A stretch of DNA of 64,000 nucleotides. It comes from Pseudomonas sp. P8_241. GTDB lineage: Bacteria > Pseudomonadota > Gammaproteobacteria > Pseudomonadales > Pseudomonadaceae. Location: contig NZ_CP125377.1 in assembly GCF_034008315.1 (NCBI RefSeq), positions 806,001 to 870,000 of the forward strand, written 5' to 3'. The notes under the pieces are model-generated. The model saw only the letters and a program-made list of their open reading frames with translations. It was not told where the DNA came from and searched no databases. A program made the translations under genes and the position numbers. The stretch's first letter is position 1. Each line of letters begins with the position of its first letter. Below are positions 18,071-26,606 of this stretch, one piece after another.

Positions 18071-19816
18071 TTAATTCTGGTCATTAGCCTTCGCAACACG
18101 TTCGGCGAAGTTTTTTGCGTTGATCTCGCCGATCACCCGAACATCGGCGCGTTCCGCACCGTCCTTGCCGAAAAACATCAGCGCCGGAGGTCCGAACAGC
18201 TGATAGTGGTCGAGCAGGGCGCGTTGTTCGGCGTTGCTGGCGGTGATGTCGAAGCGGATCAGCCGGTAGCCCTTGAGGCGTTCGACGACGATCGGATCGT
18301 TTAGCACTTCATGTTCGATGACTTTGCAGCTGATGCACCAATCGGCGTACCAATCGAGCAACAGCGGCGTGTTGGAGGATCGTGCTTGGCTGAGTACCTG
18401 ATCCAGATCCGCCGGAGTGCTGACGGTTTGCCAGGCACTGATGCTTTGCGCTTGGGCGGCACCTGCGGCGATGCGCGGCTGGCCAATTGGATTGAACGGG
18501 TCGGTCTGGCCACTGAACGCACCGTACCAGCAGGACAGCGCATAAAAGAGCAAAAACATCCCGAGCAACTGTCCCAGGCGTTTTCTCGGCGGTTTGTAGA
18601 CGAACTCCAGCGCGCCCATGAATAACCCGACACCGCCGGCCAGCAAGCCGATCATCAGCAAGGTGACCTGGCCGGGCAAGACACGGCTGAGCAAGCCGAT
18701 TGCCAGGCCCAGCAGCAACACGCCAATCGCATTTTTTACGTAGACCAGCCAGGGTCCGCTTTTCGGTAACCAGGCCGCGCCGCCTGTGGCCACCAGCAGC
18801 AGCGGGGCGCCCATGCCGAGGCCGAGCATGAACAGTTTGATTCCACCGCCCAAGGCATCACCACTGGCGCTGATGTACAACAATGCACCGGCCAGGGGCG
18901 CCGAAACGCAGGGCGAAACCAGCAGGCTGGACACTACGCCCAACACCGCGGCACCCCACAGGGAGCCGCCCTCGGTGCGGCCGGCGATGCGGTCCAGGCG
19001 ACTGCTGATGGCTTGCGGCAACTTCAGTTCAAATACGCCGAACATCGCCAGGGCAAACACTGCAAAAAACATCGCGAACGGCACCAGCACCCAAGCGGAT
19101 TGGAGGCGTGCCTGAAGATTCAACTGCGCGCCGAACATCCCCATCAAGGCGCCGAGCAGGGCGAAGCAGGCAGCCATAGGCAGCACGTACGCCAGCGAAA
19201 GATTGAACCCGCGCAAGCCGCCCACCTGACCGCGCAAGACAACGCCCGACAGAATCGGCAGCATCGGTAGCACGCAGGGCGTGAACGTCAGGCCCAGACC
19301 GGCGAGGAAGAACAGCGCCAGTTCTCGCCAGCTCCAGTTGTAGGGAGTCCCTGCGGCGCTACTGTCACTGATGCTCAGGCGCTCGGTTTCGGGCGGATAG
19401 CACAGGCCTTTGTCGGCGCAGCCCTGATACGTCACGACCAGGGTGAAAGCGCGTGAGTCAGTGCGCGGTAGCTCGACGTCGAGAATGCCGTGATAGACCT
19501 CTACATCGCCAAAATACTCATCGTGCTTTTTTTGCCCGTCGGGCAGGCGTGCCGTGCCGAGCAGGGCGTCGGCCGGATCGGCACGAAATTGAAATCGATG
19601 GCGATAGAGGTAGTAGCCCTCGGTGGCGACAAAACGCAGTTTGATCGATTGCGGCGTACTGTCGACCAGACTCAGCTGAAAGGCTTCGCGCACCGGCAAA
19701 AAGTCTGCGCTGTTGTTGATCGAGCCCAGAGTGGAACTGGGTCGGCTCTCCAGCAAACCGGTGGCGGTGACCGGCAAGGCGAAGACTAAAAGCAGCAGGT
19801 AGAGCAAACGGCGCAT
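18071..19816 (-). CDS. dsbD: Thiol:disulfide interchange protein DsbD (DipZ)
   Basis: DsbD carries electrons from cytoplasmic thioredoxin to periplasmic DsbC, DsbG and cytochrome-maturation proteins. The 581-aa protein has a signal peptide (about 1-18), an N-terminal alpha domain with its cysteine pair (GCADKGLCYPP, about 130-140), an eight-helix membrane beta domain with the two reactive cysteines (FTPCVLPMLP and SPCVSAPLAG), and a C-terminal thioredoxin-like gamma domain with DWCISCK. All six redox cysteines are present, so it should be functional. It is followed by a 132-bp gap before aroQ. Confidence 0.95.
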   Translation of the reverse strand: MRRLLYLLLLVFALPVTATGLLESRPSSTLGSINNSADFLPVREAFQLSLVDSTPQSIKLRFVATEGYYLYRHRFQFRADPADALLGTARLPDGQKKHDEYFGDVEVYHGILDVELPRTDSRAFTLVVTYQGCADKGLCYPPETERLSISDSSAAGTPYNWSWRELALFFLAGLGLTFTPCVLPMLPILSGVVLRGQVGGLRGFNLSLAYVLPMAACFALLGALMGMFGAQLNLQARLQSAWVLVPFAMFFAVFALAMFGVFELKLPQAISSRLDRIAGRTEGGSLWGAAVLGVVSSLLVSPCVSAPLAGALLYISASGDALGGGIKLFMLGLGMGAPLLLVATGGAAWLPKSGPWLVYVKNAIGVLLLGLAIGLLSRVLPGQVTLLMIGLLAGGVGLFMGALEFVYKPPRKRLGQLLGMFLLFYALSCWYGAFSGQTDPFNPIGQPRIAAGAAQAQSISAWQTVSTPADLDQVLSQARSSNTPLLLDWYADWCISCKVIEHEVLNDPIVVERLKGYRLIRFDITASNAEQRALLDHYQLFGPPALMFFGKDGAERADVRVIGEINAKNFAERVAKANDQN

Positions 19817-19873
19817 GACAATCTCGCGTATCGGAATTGGGGGGATGATAGCTGAGAGATTAGGGTCGCATCG

Positions 19874-20003
19874 AAACAGGAGCTGCCCAAGGCTTCGATC
19901 TTTTGATTTTGCCTCTCAACTGCAAGGTCAAAAGATCGCAGCCTTCGGCAGCTCCTACAGTTCACAAAACACATGCAGGAGCGAGCCTGCTTGCGAAGGC
20001 GGT
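19874..20003. repeat. REP cluster between the chemoreceptor and dsbD
   Basis: There are two inverted GGAGCTGCC-type arms (about 19874-19910, imperfect, and 19926-19960), then a single GCAGGAGCGAGCCTGCTTGCG copy at about 19974-20003. Two different REP families are therefore adjacent, and the last copy ends within 4 bp of the chemoreceptor stop codon. Confidence 0.8.
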
Positions 20004-20006
20004 CTG

Positions 20007-21953
20007 TCAGACGCGAAAAGCCTGAACGGCAGTATGCAGGCGCCCACCCAGTACCAGCAGGTTCTCTCCCTGCTCACGCCCTTCGCCAATGCGCAGCAAG
20101 TTATCCCCACCCAGCTGGTGAATTCGCTCGCTGTGATCGCGTATCTCGCTGACAGCGCCGCTTTGCTGGGCGGTGATATCGGCGATGCGTACCGCCGTGT
20201 CGGAAATGGTCTGGATCGCCGCGACGATTTTATCCAGCGCGCCATCGGCTGCTTGAGCCTGGCTGGCGGTGGCTTCAGCGTGTTCGACCTGGGCGCGCAT
20301 GCCCACTACCGACTGCCGCGCGGCGGTTTGCAGGCCGGCGATCAAGGTCTGGATCTCGGCTGTGGCCCCGGCAGTGCGTTGCGCCAGTGACCGAACCTCT
20401 TCCGCGACCACGGCAAACCCTCGGCCCATTTCTCCGGCGCGAGCCGCTTCAATGGCGGCGTTGAGCGCCAGCAGGTTGGTCTGCTCGGCAATCGAGCGAA
20501 TGACCGTCAATACGCCGCCGATCGTGGCGGACTCCTCGGCCAGGTGCTCAATCATTTGCGCATTGCCTTGCACTTCGCCCACCAACGCATGCAGGCCAGT
20601 AAGACTCAAGCCAATGACTTTCTGCCCATGCTCGACCGCCAGCCCCGCGTGACGGCTGGCGTCGGCGGCCTGGCTGGCGTCGCCGGCCACTTGTTGAATG
20701 GTGGCCTCCAGTTCGCTGAGTGAATCACGAATCAGCGCCGTATCACCGGCCTGATGTTCCGCCCCGTCATGCAGGTCATTGCTGAGGTCGGCCAGCGTCC
20801 GGCTGCTGCCGGCCACCAGCTCGGCATTGCGGCGAATCGTTCCCACCAGGTCCACCAGATAGGCACGCAGGCGATTGAGAGACGCTTCAATGTCATGCAA
20901 TTCGCGGTTGCTGTTGCCCAGTTGGATATCCCGGCTGAAGTCGCCTTCAGCCCAGGTCGACAGAGCCGGAGCAAGGTTGGTGAGGGTCCGGGCGAGCTTG
21001 CGTTGCAACGTGTCGATCAGCAGGGCGATCAGCAAGATCAGACCGATCATTATCCCTTGCATGAGTCGCACTTCACTCTGGATCTGCCCGTGCTGGGCAC
21101 GCACCACGGGCTCCAGTCCGGCGATGGCCTGCTGCACGTAGGAGATTTTCAGGTGCGTCGCCGTACTGAGGTCGGCGCGTTTGCGGATTTGATCGCGGGT
21201 GCGCGCGAGTTCGGCCGGGTAACGGCTGAGCAGACTGTTGAGTTCGCGTTTGAGCCCAACGCCGGCATCTTCGGCTGCGGCCTTTTCAGTGTTCTCCAGA
21301 CCCATCATCGAAGCGAAATCATCGGTGCTCGATTCGCTGCTGGCGGTCACGCCGAGCAACGGCAGGGCGTCGAGTTTTTCCGCTTGGGCGCGAATGTTGG
21401 CGACTTCTCGTTCGACATCGGCGGCCAATTCGCTGCGACCGCTGCTGACCAGCTTGTCCCGGGCAAGCGACAGTTTGGCCAGATGTTGCGAGGCGATGAG
21501 CAGTGGCGCCAGATAGGCCGCGTTGCCGCTGGCGTACTGGTTGAGTTGATCAAGGCTGGCGCCGAGTTCCCGTTCGGCTTGCAGTAATAGCGCCTGCGGA
21601 TCGCCGGCGAGTTTGCCGGCCGCCAGCAGCTCGGTTTTGCTGAACTCACTCAAGTTTGAGAGGCTGGGGCGCAAGGTCTGCTCCAGTGCCGGCGGTAATT
21701 CGCCGAGCTCCTTTTGCAGGCGGTCGATGGCCTGGCTGGCACTGCTCAGGCGTAGGGCATCGCCGCTTGCGAGATAGTCTTCAACGCTGCGCACCACTTC
21801 ATTTTGAAATGACCGGGAAAGGCCCAGGTAGCGCTCCATCAACAAATACGGGCGCTCAAGGGCTTTTTGCGACCACCACAGCGTGATGCCGAGGGCCACG
21901 CAGACGGCCACCAACAGGAGGGTATTGAGATTGGTCAGCAGCTTCAGGCGCAT
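20007..21953 (-). CDS. Methyl-accepting chemotaxis protein, CtpL-like
   Basis: This is a 648-aa transmembrane chemoreceptor. It has an N-terminal helix (about 8-28), a large periplasmic helical ligand domain (about 30-290), a second membrane helix near residues 298-318 ([12 protein letters not shown]), a HAMP domain, and a methyl-accepting coiled coil. The highly conserved hairpin tip is [37 protein letters not shown]. In P. aeruginosa the gene in this position (PA4844, CtpL) senses phosphate and aromatic compounds. The ligand here is inferred only from position and may differ. It is followed by dsbD beyond a REP cluster, and gcbA lies 53 bp upstream. Confidence 0.88.
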   Translation of the reverse strand: MRLKLLTNLNTLLLVAVCVALGITLWWSQKALERPYLLMERYLGLSRSFQNEVVRSVEDYLASGDALRLSSASQAIDRLQKELGELPPALEQTLRPSLSNLSEFSKTELLAAGKLAGDPQALLLQAERELGASLDQLNQYASGNAAYLAPLLIASQHLAKLSLARDKLVSSGRSELAADVEREVANIRAQAEKLDALPLLGVTASSESSTDDFASMMGLENTEKAAAEDAGVGLKRELNSLLSRYPAELARTRDQIRKRADLSTATHLKISYVQQAIAGLEPVVRAQHGQIQSEVRLMQGIMIGLILLIALLIDTLQRKLARTLTNLAPALSTWAEGDFSRDIQLGNSNRELHDIEASLNRLRAYLVDLVGTIRRNAELVAGSSRTLADLSNDLHDGAEHQAGDTALIRDSLSELEATIQQVAGDASQAADASRHAGLAVEHGQKVIGLSLTGLHALVGEVQGNAQMIEHLAEESATIGGVLTVIRSIAEQTNLLALNAAIEAARAGEMGRGFAVVAEEVRSLAQRTAGATAEIQTLIAGLQTAARQSVVGMRAQVEHAEATASQAQAADGALDKIVAAIQTISDTAVRIADITAQQSGAVSEIRDHSERIHQLGGDNLLRIGEGREQGENLLVLGGRLHTAVQAFRV

Positions 21954-22006
21954 TTCGGGACTACCAACGGCAAAAACGGTAAGCGCCTGAAGTTATTGCG
22001 TTTCTA

Positions 22007-23677
22007 TTACAGAGTTATGACCGTATCGGTCGAATCCGATAAAAAAGTGGCACTTTGCTTTGACGCCGGAGCAGCCTGTACGCGGTTGCGTCCGGCATTT
22101 TTGGCGTGGTAGAGCGCCTCGTCCGCCTGACTGGCCATCGTCAGACTGTCGGAGTTTTCGCACATCTGGACCACCCCGGCACTGAATGTGCACCAGAGGT
22201 CCTGGGGTTGCGCCGGGTAATGAATTTCGGCAAAACGCTGGCGGATTTCGTTGAGCACGTTGTGGGCCGCCTCGATGTCGGTGTCCGGCATCACAATCGC
22301 GAACTCCTCACCACCGTATCGGCCGATGAAGTCGGTTTTGCGCAGGCGCTGCTTGAGAAACAGCGCCAGGCTCTTGATCACGCGGTCCCCCATGGGATGA
22401 CCGTGGCTGTCATTGACCCGTTTGAAGTGGTCGATATCGAGCATGGCAAAGCTCAGCGGCTTTTGCTCGCGACGAGCTCGAAACGAGCAGTCTTCAAGCA
22501 ATTGCAGAATGTGGGTGTGGTTGTACAGGCCGGTGAGGCTGTCGCGGACCATCCGCGCCTTGAGATTGCGCGCCCGGGCCGCACGGTTGCGCACGGTGGT
22601 GATCAGGTGCCGCGGCTTGATCGGTTTGGTCAGGAAGTCATCGCCGCCCTCGCTCATTGCGTCAAGCTGCTTGTCCAGATCGTCTTCGGCGGACAGGTAA
22701 ATGATCGGTACGCTGACATAGCGGTCGTTGTGGCGGATTACCTTGGCCAGTTCCGTGCCAGTGCAGGCCGGCATGTACATGTCGAGGATAATCAGATCGG
22801 GTTGAAAGTCCGCCAGTTCGGCCATGGCCTGGATCGGTTCGATCAAGGTCCGGGTGACGATCCCGGCGCTGTTGAGCAGACGTTCGGTGTGCAAAGCCTG
22901 GGCGCGGGAGTCGTCGATGATCAGCACTTTGTAAGGTTCGTACTGGGCAACGCAGGTCAGGACTTCGATTTTCTCCAGCAGGCTCGACGCTTCGAGGGTG
23001 CCGGTGAGGAATTCCTGACCACCGGCACGCACGGCGGCGAGGCGGGTCGGCGTATCGGTTTCGTGCAGGCTGAAGAACAGTAGCGGCAGTTGATGATCCA
23101 GGCCTTCCTGGGCTTCTGCGGCCAGTTTCAGGCCAACGCCGGGACCACTGAAGTCAACGTCCATGACAATCGCCGCTGGCAGCCGCTCGACCATAGAGGA
23201 GCGAAACGCGGCTACGCTTTCCAGGGATTGGGCGCTGAGCCCGAAAAACTCCAGTTGCTTGGCCAGGCGCTCGGCACGGTCGTGATCCTGCAACATCACG
23301 TAGATCGGCTTGCGCAGCGGTGGCAGGAAGGTCTGATCGAGCTGATCGCCATGGCGCAGACCGGTACGCGACAGGCGCTGCATCAAGCGATTGAGATCAG
23401 TGATCAGGCCGCTGCTCAGGCGCCCGCGATTGGCGTCAACGGCCTCCAGCGATTTGCCGATATGGCGTGCCAGCTGCGAGTGTTCCGGTTGTTCGAAACG
23501 CTCGGCAAATCGCAACAGCCGCAAGTTGGCCTCGCTCAACTCCGAAAGGTCGGCAGTGGACCACTCGCTGCGTTGCAGGCGTTGCCATATCTCAAGGATC
23601 TGACGTGCCTGATGAATTACCCGCTGGGCAAAGTGGTGCTTGAGGCGCTCGCGGCTGGGCTCTTCTGGCTCGGTCAT
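22007..23677 (-). CDS. gcbA: Diguanylate cyclase response regulator GcbA
   Basis: The 556-aa protein has an N-terminal helical region (1-120), a first receiver (about 124-245, acceptor Asp173), a second receiver (about 249-365, acceptor Asp299 in IILDMYMP) and a GGDEF domain (about 380-540). The active site reads RYGGEEF (455-459) and the inhibitory I-site RxxD (R446, D449) lies five residues before it, so the enzyme should make c-di-GMP and be product-inhibited. The first receiver has FLTGTLE where the conserved Lys is expected, so it is probably non-phosphorylatable. Position next to the CtpL-like receptor, DUF2333 and speA matches GcbA, a biofilm-promoting cyclase of P. fluorescens and P. 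aeruginosa (PA4843). Confidence 0.9.
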   Translation of the reverse strand: MTEPEEPSRERLKHHFAQRVIHQARQILEIWQRLQRSEWSTADLSELSEANLRLLRFAERFEQPEHSQLARHIGKSLEAVDANRGRLSSGLITDLNRLMQRLSRTGLRHGDQLDQTFLPPLRKPIYVMLQDHDRAERLAKQLEFFGLSAQSLESVAAFRSSMVERLPAAIVMDVDFSGPGVGLKLAAEAQEGLDHQLPLLFFSLHETDTPTRLAAVRAGGQEFLTGTLEASSLLEKIEVLTCVAQYEPYKVLIIDDSRAQALHTERLLNSAGIVTRTLIEPIQAMAELADFQPDLIILDMYMPACTGTELAKVIRHNDRYVSVPIIYLSAEDDLDKQLDAMSEGGDDFLTKPIKPRHLITTVRNRAARARNLKARMVRDSLTGLYNHTHILQLLEDCSFRARREQKPLSFAMLDIDHFKRVNDSHGHPMGDRVIKSLALFLKQRLRKTDFIGRYGGEEFAIVMPDTDIEAAHNVLNEIRQRFAEIHYPAQPQDLWCTFSAGVVQMCENSDSLTMASQADEALYHAKNAGRNRVQAAPASKQSATFLSDSTDTVITL

Positions 23678-24149
23678 ATCCTGACTACTGGTTAGGGTGC
23701 AAGCTGAGGTCGAGTGGTGGCTCTATGCTAGCACCACTTTCCGGCTACATGAGAGCGGTACATCAATAATCTGCAAGGGCACCTCATTCAGTTCGTGACC
23801 AGACAGTCATTTTTTTGCTCCGCAAGTCTGGCCGGAGCGGCCGTGAGCGTTGTCTGTGGGCCTTTGTCGCCGGTCCGACCAATTCCAGTGCAGGTGCGAT
23901 GATTCGTGTATTTGATCTCTTTGACCGGGTCGTTTTTGTGCGGCAAAAGGATCAGGGATTCCCCTAGGGGCGTCATCCAGACCAATAGGCGTATTTCGGT
24001 GGTGCATGGGTGTTTTTTTCGGGTCGCAGGTTTTTGGTCCTGCGTGCGGCAATTTCTGCGATCAATGCAATGCGTGCGTGCCGGGCGAAGGCACGTTGTT
24101 GTATGGTTGTGGTCGAACCGTGAACTCAAGTGATTGAAAGGATATCGCC
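23678..24149. other. Gene-free interval between gcbA and the DUF2333 gene
   Basis: This is a 472-bp intergenic region between divergently transcribed genes. It contains several small dyads: CCCCTAGGGG near 23966, and CGTGCC with GGCACG at 24077-24095 followed by TTGTTGT. No convincing ORF is present; the ones that exist are low-complexity and lack ribosome sites. It should hold the promoters of both neighbours. A small RNA is possible but not supported beyond these dyads. Confidence 0.5.
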
Positions 24150-25217
24150 ATGCTGGACTGGAAGAACCGCGCAGGCAGTGCGCCTGAACGTGCCGCTGAG
24201 CCCAAGTCGGCCACCCGCACTTATTTGGGCGGTCTGTTGTTCAGCCGTGCGCTGGCCACTCTGATCGGACTCTACTTGCTGGTGGCGAGTGTTCTGGGAT
24301 GGTACTGGAGCCAGGAGCCCGCGCTGTTCCCTGTTCAGCAAACGGCCCAGCAAGCCGCTGAAAAAGAAGGCAAGCAGATGGTCGTCGGCTACACCACGGT
24401 CGAAACGCTCAAGACCGTCGCGGGCACTTTGCTGACCAAGCCGGGCGGTTACATTTCCAACGACCGTTTCCCGCCAGGCCTGTGGATGGACAACATGCCG
24501 AGCTGGGAATACGGCGTGCTGGTGCAGGTCCGTGACCTGAGCCGTGCGTTGCGCAAAGACTTCGCCCGTTCGCAGTCTCAGTCCGCCGAGGACGCCGACC
24601 TGGCCAAGGCCGAGCCGCGTTTCAACTTCGACAATAAAAGCTGGGTGCTGCCATCCAGTGAGTCCGAATACCAGGAAGGGATCAACTCCCTGAGCCGTTA
24701 TCAGGCGCGCCTGTCCGACCCGAACCAGAAAAGCGCGCTGTTCTACGCCCGCGCCGACAACCTCAACAACTGGCTGGGTGATGTCGGGACCCGACTGGGT
24801 TCGCTGTCGCAACGGCTGTCGGCCAGCGTTGGTCGGGTCAAGCTCAACACTGCTTTGAAAACCGAAGTCGTGGCGCCGGGTGAAGTGCCGCAGGTCGACG
24901 AAGAAATCGTCGAGACGCCGTGGATGCAGATCGACAACGTGTTCTACGAAGCCCGGGGTCAGGCGTGGGCTTTGTCTCACCTGCTGCGCGCCATCGAAGT
25001 CGACTTCGCCGATGTACTGGCCAAGAAGAACGCCACTGTCAGCGTGCGCCAGATCATTCGTGAACTGGAAGCGTCGCAGGAGCCGGTGTGGAGTCCGATG
25101 ATTCTCAACGGGAGCGGCTTCGGCGTGCTGGCCAACCACTCGCTGGTCATGGCCAACTACATTTCCCGGGCCAATGCGGCGGTGATCGATTTGCGTCAAC
25201 TGCTCAATCAGGGCTGA
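24150..25217 (+). CDS. DUF2333 family membrane-anchored protein
   Basis: The 355-aa protein has one N-terminal transmembrane helix (about 32-52, ALATLIGLYLLVASVLGWYWS) and a large, probably periplasmic, helical DUF2333 domain. Function is unknown; it is the counterpart of PA4842. A conserved patch is SNDRFPPGLWMDNMPSWEYG and another is NNWLGDVGTRLGSLS. The ATG at 24150 has AAAGGAT about 6 bp upstream. The Nudix gene follows after 3 bp, so both are one transcript. Confidence 0.88.
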   Translation: MLDWKNRAGSAPERAAEPKSATRTYLGGLLFSRALATLIGLYLLVASVLGWYWSQEPALFPVQQTAQQAAEKEGKQMVVGYTTVETLKTVAGTLLTKPGGYISNDRFPPGLWMDNMPSWEYGVLVQVRDLSRALRKDFARSQSQSAEDADLAKAEPRFNFDNKSWVLPSSESEYQEGINSLSRYQARLSDPNQKSALFYARADNLNNWLGDVGTRLGSLSQRLSASVGRVKLNTALKTEVVAPGEVPQVDEEIVETPWMQIDNVFYEARGQAWALSHLLRAIEVDFADVLAKKNATVSVRQIIRELEASQEPVWSPMILNGSGFGVLANHSLVMANYISRANAAVIDLRQLLNQG

Positions 25218-25220
25218 GTC

Positions 25221-25790
25221 ATGGTCGATAGCTCTATCGATAACCTGCGAGAGGCCGCGCACCGTGCGGCCTCGGATGCCGAGCAAATTGCCTGGGTCGA
25301 CGAGCAGGACAACCTGCTCGGCGCCCTGGTCCGTTCCGATTTGCGCGAGCGCGGGCTGATCGGGCGCGGCACCTACATTATGTTGTTCAACTCTGCCGGT
25401 GAACTGTGTGTGCATCGGCGCACGCTGAGCAAGGCGATTTACCCCGGTTATTGGGACGTGGCGGCGGGTGGAATGGTGCTGGCCAGTGAAACCTACGCCG
25501 AATCGGCGGCCAGGGAGCTTGAAGAAGAGTTGGGCGTCAGTGGCGTAGAGCTGATCGCCCATGACCACTTTTTCTTTGAAGACACCGGCAATCGTCTCTG
25601 GTGCTCGGCCTTTTCGGCGGTCTGGGACGGGCCGTTGATACTGCAGCCGGAAGAGGTGCTCGAAGCGCGCTTTATTCCCGTCGATCAGGTCATGCTGGAA
25701 ATCGAGCAGAAGCCTTATTGCCCGGACTCTTTGGCTGCGTTGAAGCGCTATCTGAAGGCTCAACAAAGCAACGTCGCAAAACCGCTATAA
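25221..25790 (+). CDS. Nudix hydrolase (YfcD-like)
   Basis: This is a 189-aa Nudix hydrolase, an enzyme that splits nucleoside diphosphates linked to another group. The Nudix box is complete: G84-x5-E90-x7-R98-E99-L100-x-E102-E103-x-G105, in GGMVLASETYAE and SAARELEEELGV. The preceding YPGYWDVAAGG and HRRTLSKAIYP are typical of the IPP-isomerase-like/YfcD subgroup. The substrate cannot be told from sequence. It starts 3 bp after the DUF2333 stop. In P. aeruginosa the same pair is PA4842-PA4841. Confidence 0.9.
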   Translation: MVDSSIDNLREAAHRAASDAEQIAWVDEQDNLLGALVRSDLRERGLIGRGTYIMLFNSAGELCVHRRTLSKAIYPGYWDVAAGGMVLASETYAESAARELEEELGVSGVELIAHDHFFFEDTGNRLWCSAFSAVWDGPLILQPEEVLEARFIPVDQVMLEIEQKPYCPDSLAALKRYLKAQQSNVAKPL

Positions 25791-25877
25791 ATTGGCGCCG
25801 ATTGGCTCTTAGCAATCGGCGTTTTTGCCGTTACACTGCGCGACCTTTTCAAGCTGAACCGGTATTGCTTGTTGTTG

Positions 25878-25903
25878 CTGTAGGAGCAAGCTCGCTCCTA
25901 CAG
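25878..25903. repeat. Single REP palindrome
   Basis: A 10-bp perfect stem (CTGTAGGAGC/GCTCCTACAG) with a 6-nt loop lies 88 bp after the Nudix stop codon. It is likely an mRNA-end structure of the DUF2333-Nudix transcript. Confidence 0.75.
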
Positions 25904-26017
25904 TGAAATGAATGTCGTACCGTTTCAGTAGCGCTGCCCCTGCCTGAGTGGGGCTTCGCGGTCGATAGCCCTGCCCAGGTGCTGCGACCAGTCTTTGTCC
26001 TCCAAAGAGGATTGCCG

Positions 26018-26389
26018 GTGGCCAAAAAAGCCGCATCCTTCGCCGCCCTGGGTGGCTTGGTATTTTCCACCGACGCAGGTCGTCATTGCCCGGAATGCAG
26101 TAAACCGGTGGACGCCTGTATCTGCAAACAGACCGTTATCCCGGCCGGCGACGGCATCGCTCGCGTGCGTCGCGAAAGCAAGGGCCGTGGCGGCAAGACG
26201 GTGACCACCATCACCGGCGTGCCGTTGGCTGAAGACGCGCTCAAGGAACTGGCCACGACGTTGAAGAAACGCTGTGGGACCGGTGGGGCGTTGAAAGACG
26301 GGATCATCGAAATCCAGGGCGATCATGTCGAGCTACTCTTGGCTGAACTGATCAAGCACGGTTTCAAGGCAAAGAAGTCCGGCGGCTAG
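26018..26389 (+). CDS. SUI1/YciH-family translation factor-like protein
   Basis: The 123-aa protein carries an SUI1 (eIF1-like) domain with GRGGKTVTTITG and LATTLKKRCGTGG, the conserved basic loop and core. An N-terminal Cys patch (HCPECSKPVDACICK) precedes it. Bacterial YciH proteins bind the ribosome and inhibit faulty or stress-time initiation. A GTG start at 26018 is chosen: it gives the conserved N-terminus VAKKAASFAALGG and has AGAGG 7 bp upstream. The 13-codon upstream extension from 25979 lacks a ribosome site. Confidence 0.88.
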   Translation: MAKKAASFAALGGLVFSTDAGRHCPECSKPVDACICKQTVIPAGDGIARVRRESKGRGGKTVTTITGVPLAEDALKELATTLKKRCGTGGALKDGIIEIQGDHVELLLAELIKHGFKAKKSGG

Positions 26390-26393
26390 CAGC

Positions 26394-26470
26394 CTCTGTG
26401 AAAACCACCCTCGGCTTGATCCGGTCCTGATGACATCAGGCCCGGCATCGTCTACATGGTTTTCACAGAG
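26394..26470. repeat. Nested inverted repeat between the SUI1 gene and speA
   Basis: Perfect 14-bp arms (26394-26407 and 26457-26470) enclose 49 bp that hold a second dyad (CCTGAT/ATCAGG around 26425-26440). The outer arms contain CTCTGTGAAAACCA. It is not one of the GTAGGAG REP families. It could be a terminator or attenuator for the SUI1 transcript, or a regulatory structure in the speA leader. Confidence 0.65.
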
Positions 26471-26606
26471 CCTGTTCTGACCGGTATCTAAACTCACTGC
26501 GGTCGGCGGGGTCTATTGCCTCGTTGACGAACCGTCATTTTCATTCTTTAGACTGCGCCGGCCTGAACCCAGGCGACGCACTATGACTTCTTTATAGGGG
26601 ACTTCG

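Noticed and set aside
23788..24129. A 113-codon minus-strand ORF upstream of gcbA
   Set aside because: Low-complexity text, no ribosome site and no recognisable domain; best read as intergenic.
24126..25766. A 546-codon minus-strand open frame opposite DUF2333 and Nudix
   Set aside because: Antisense artefact; the plus-strand genes have domain motifs and correct ribosome sites.
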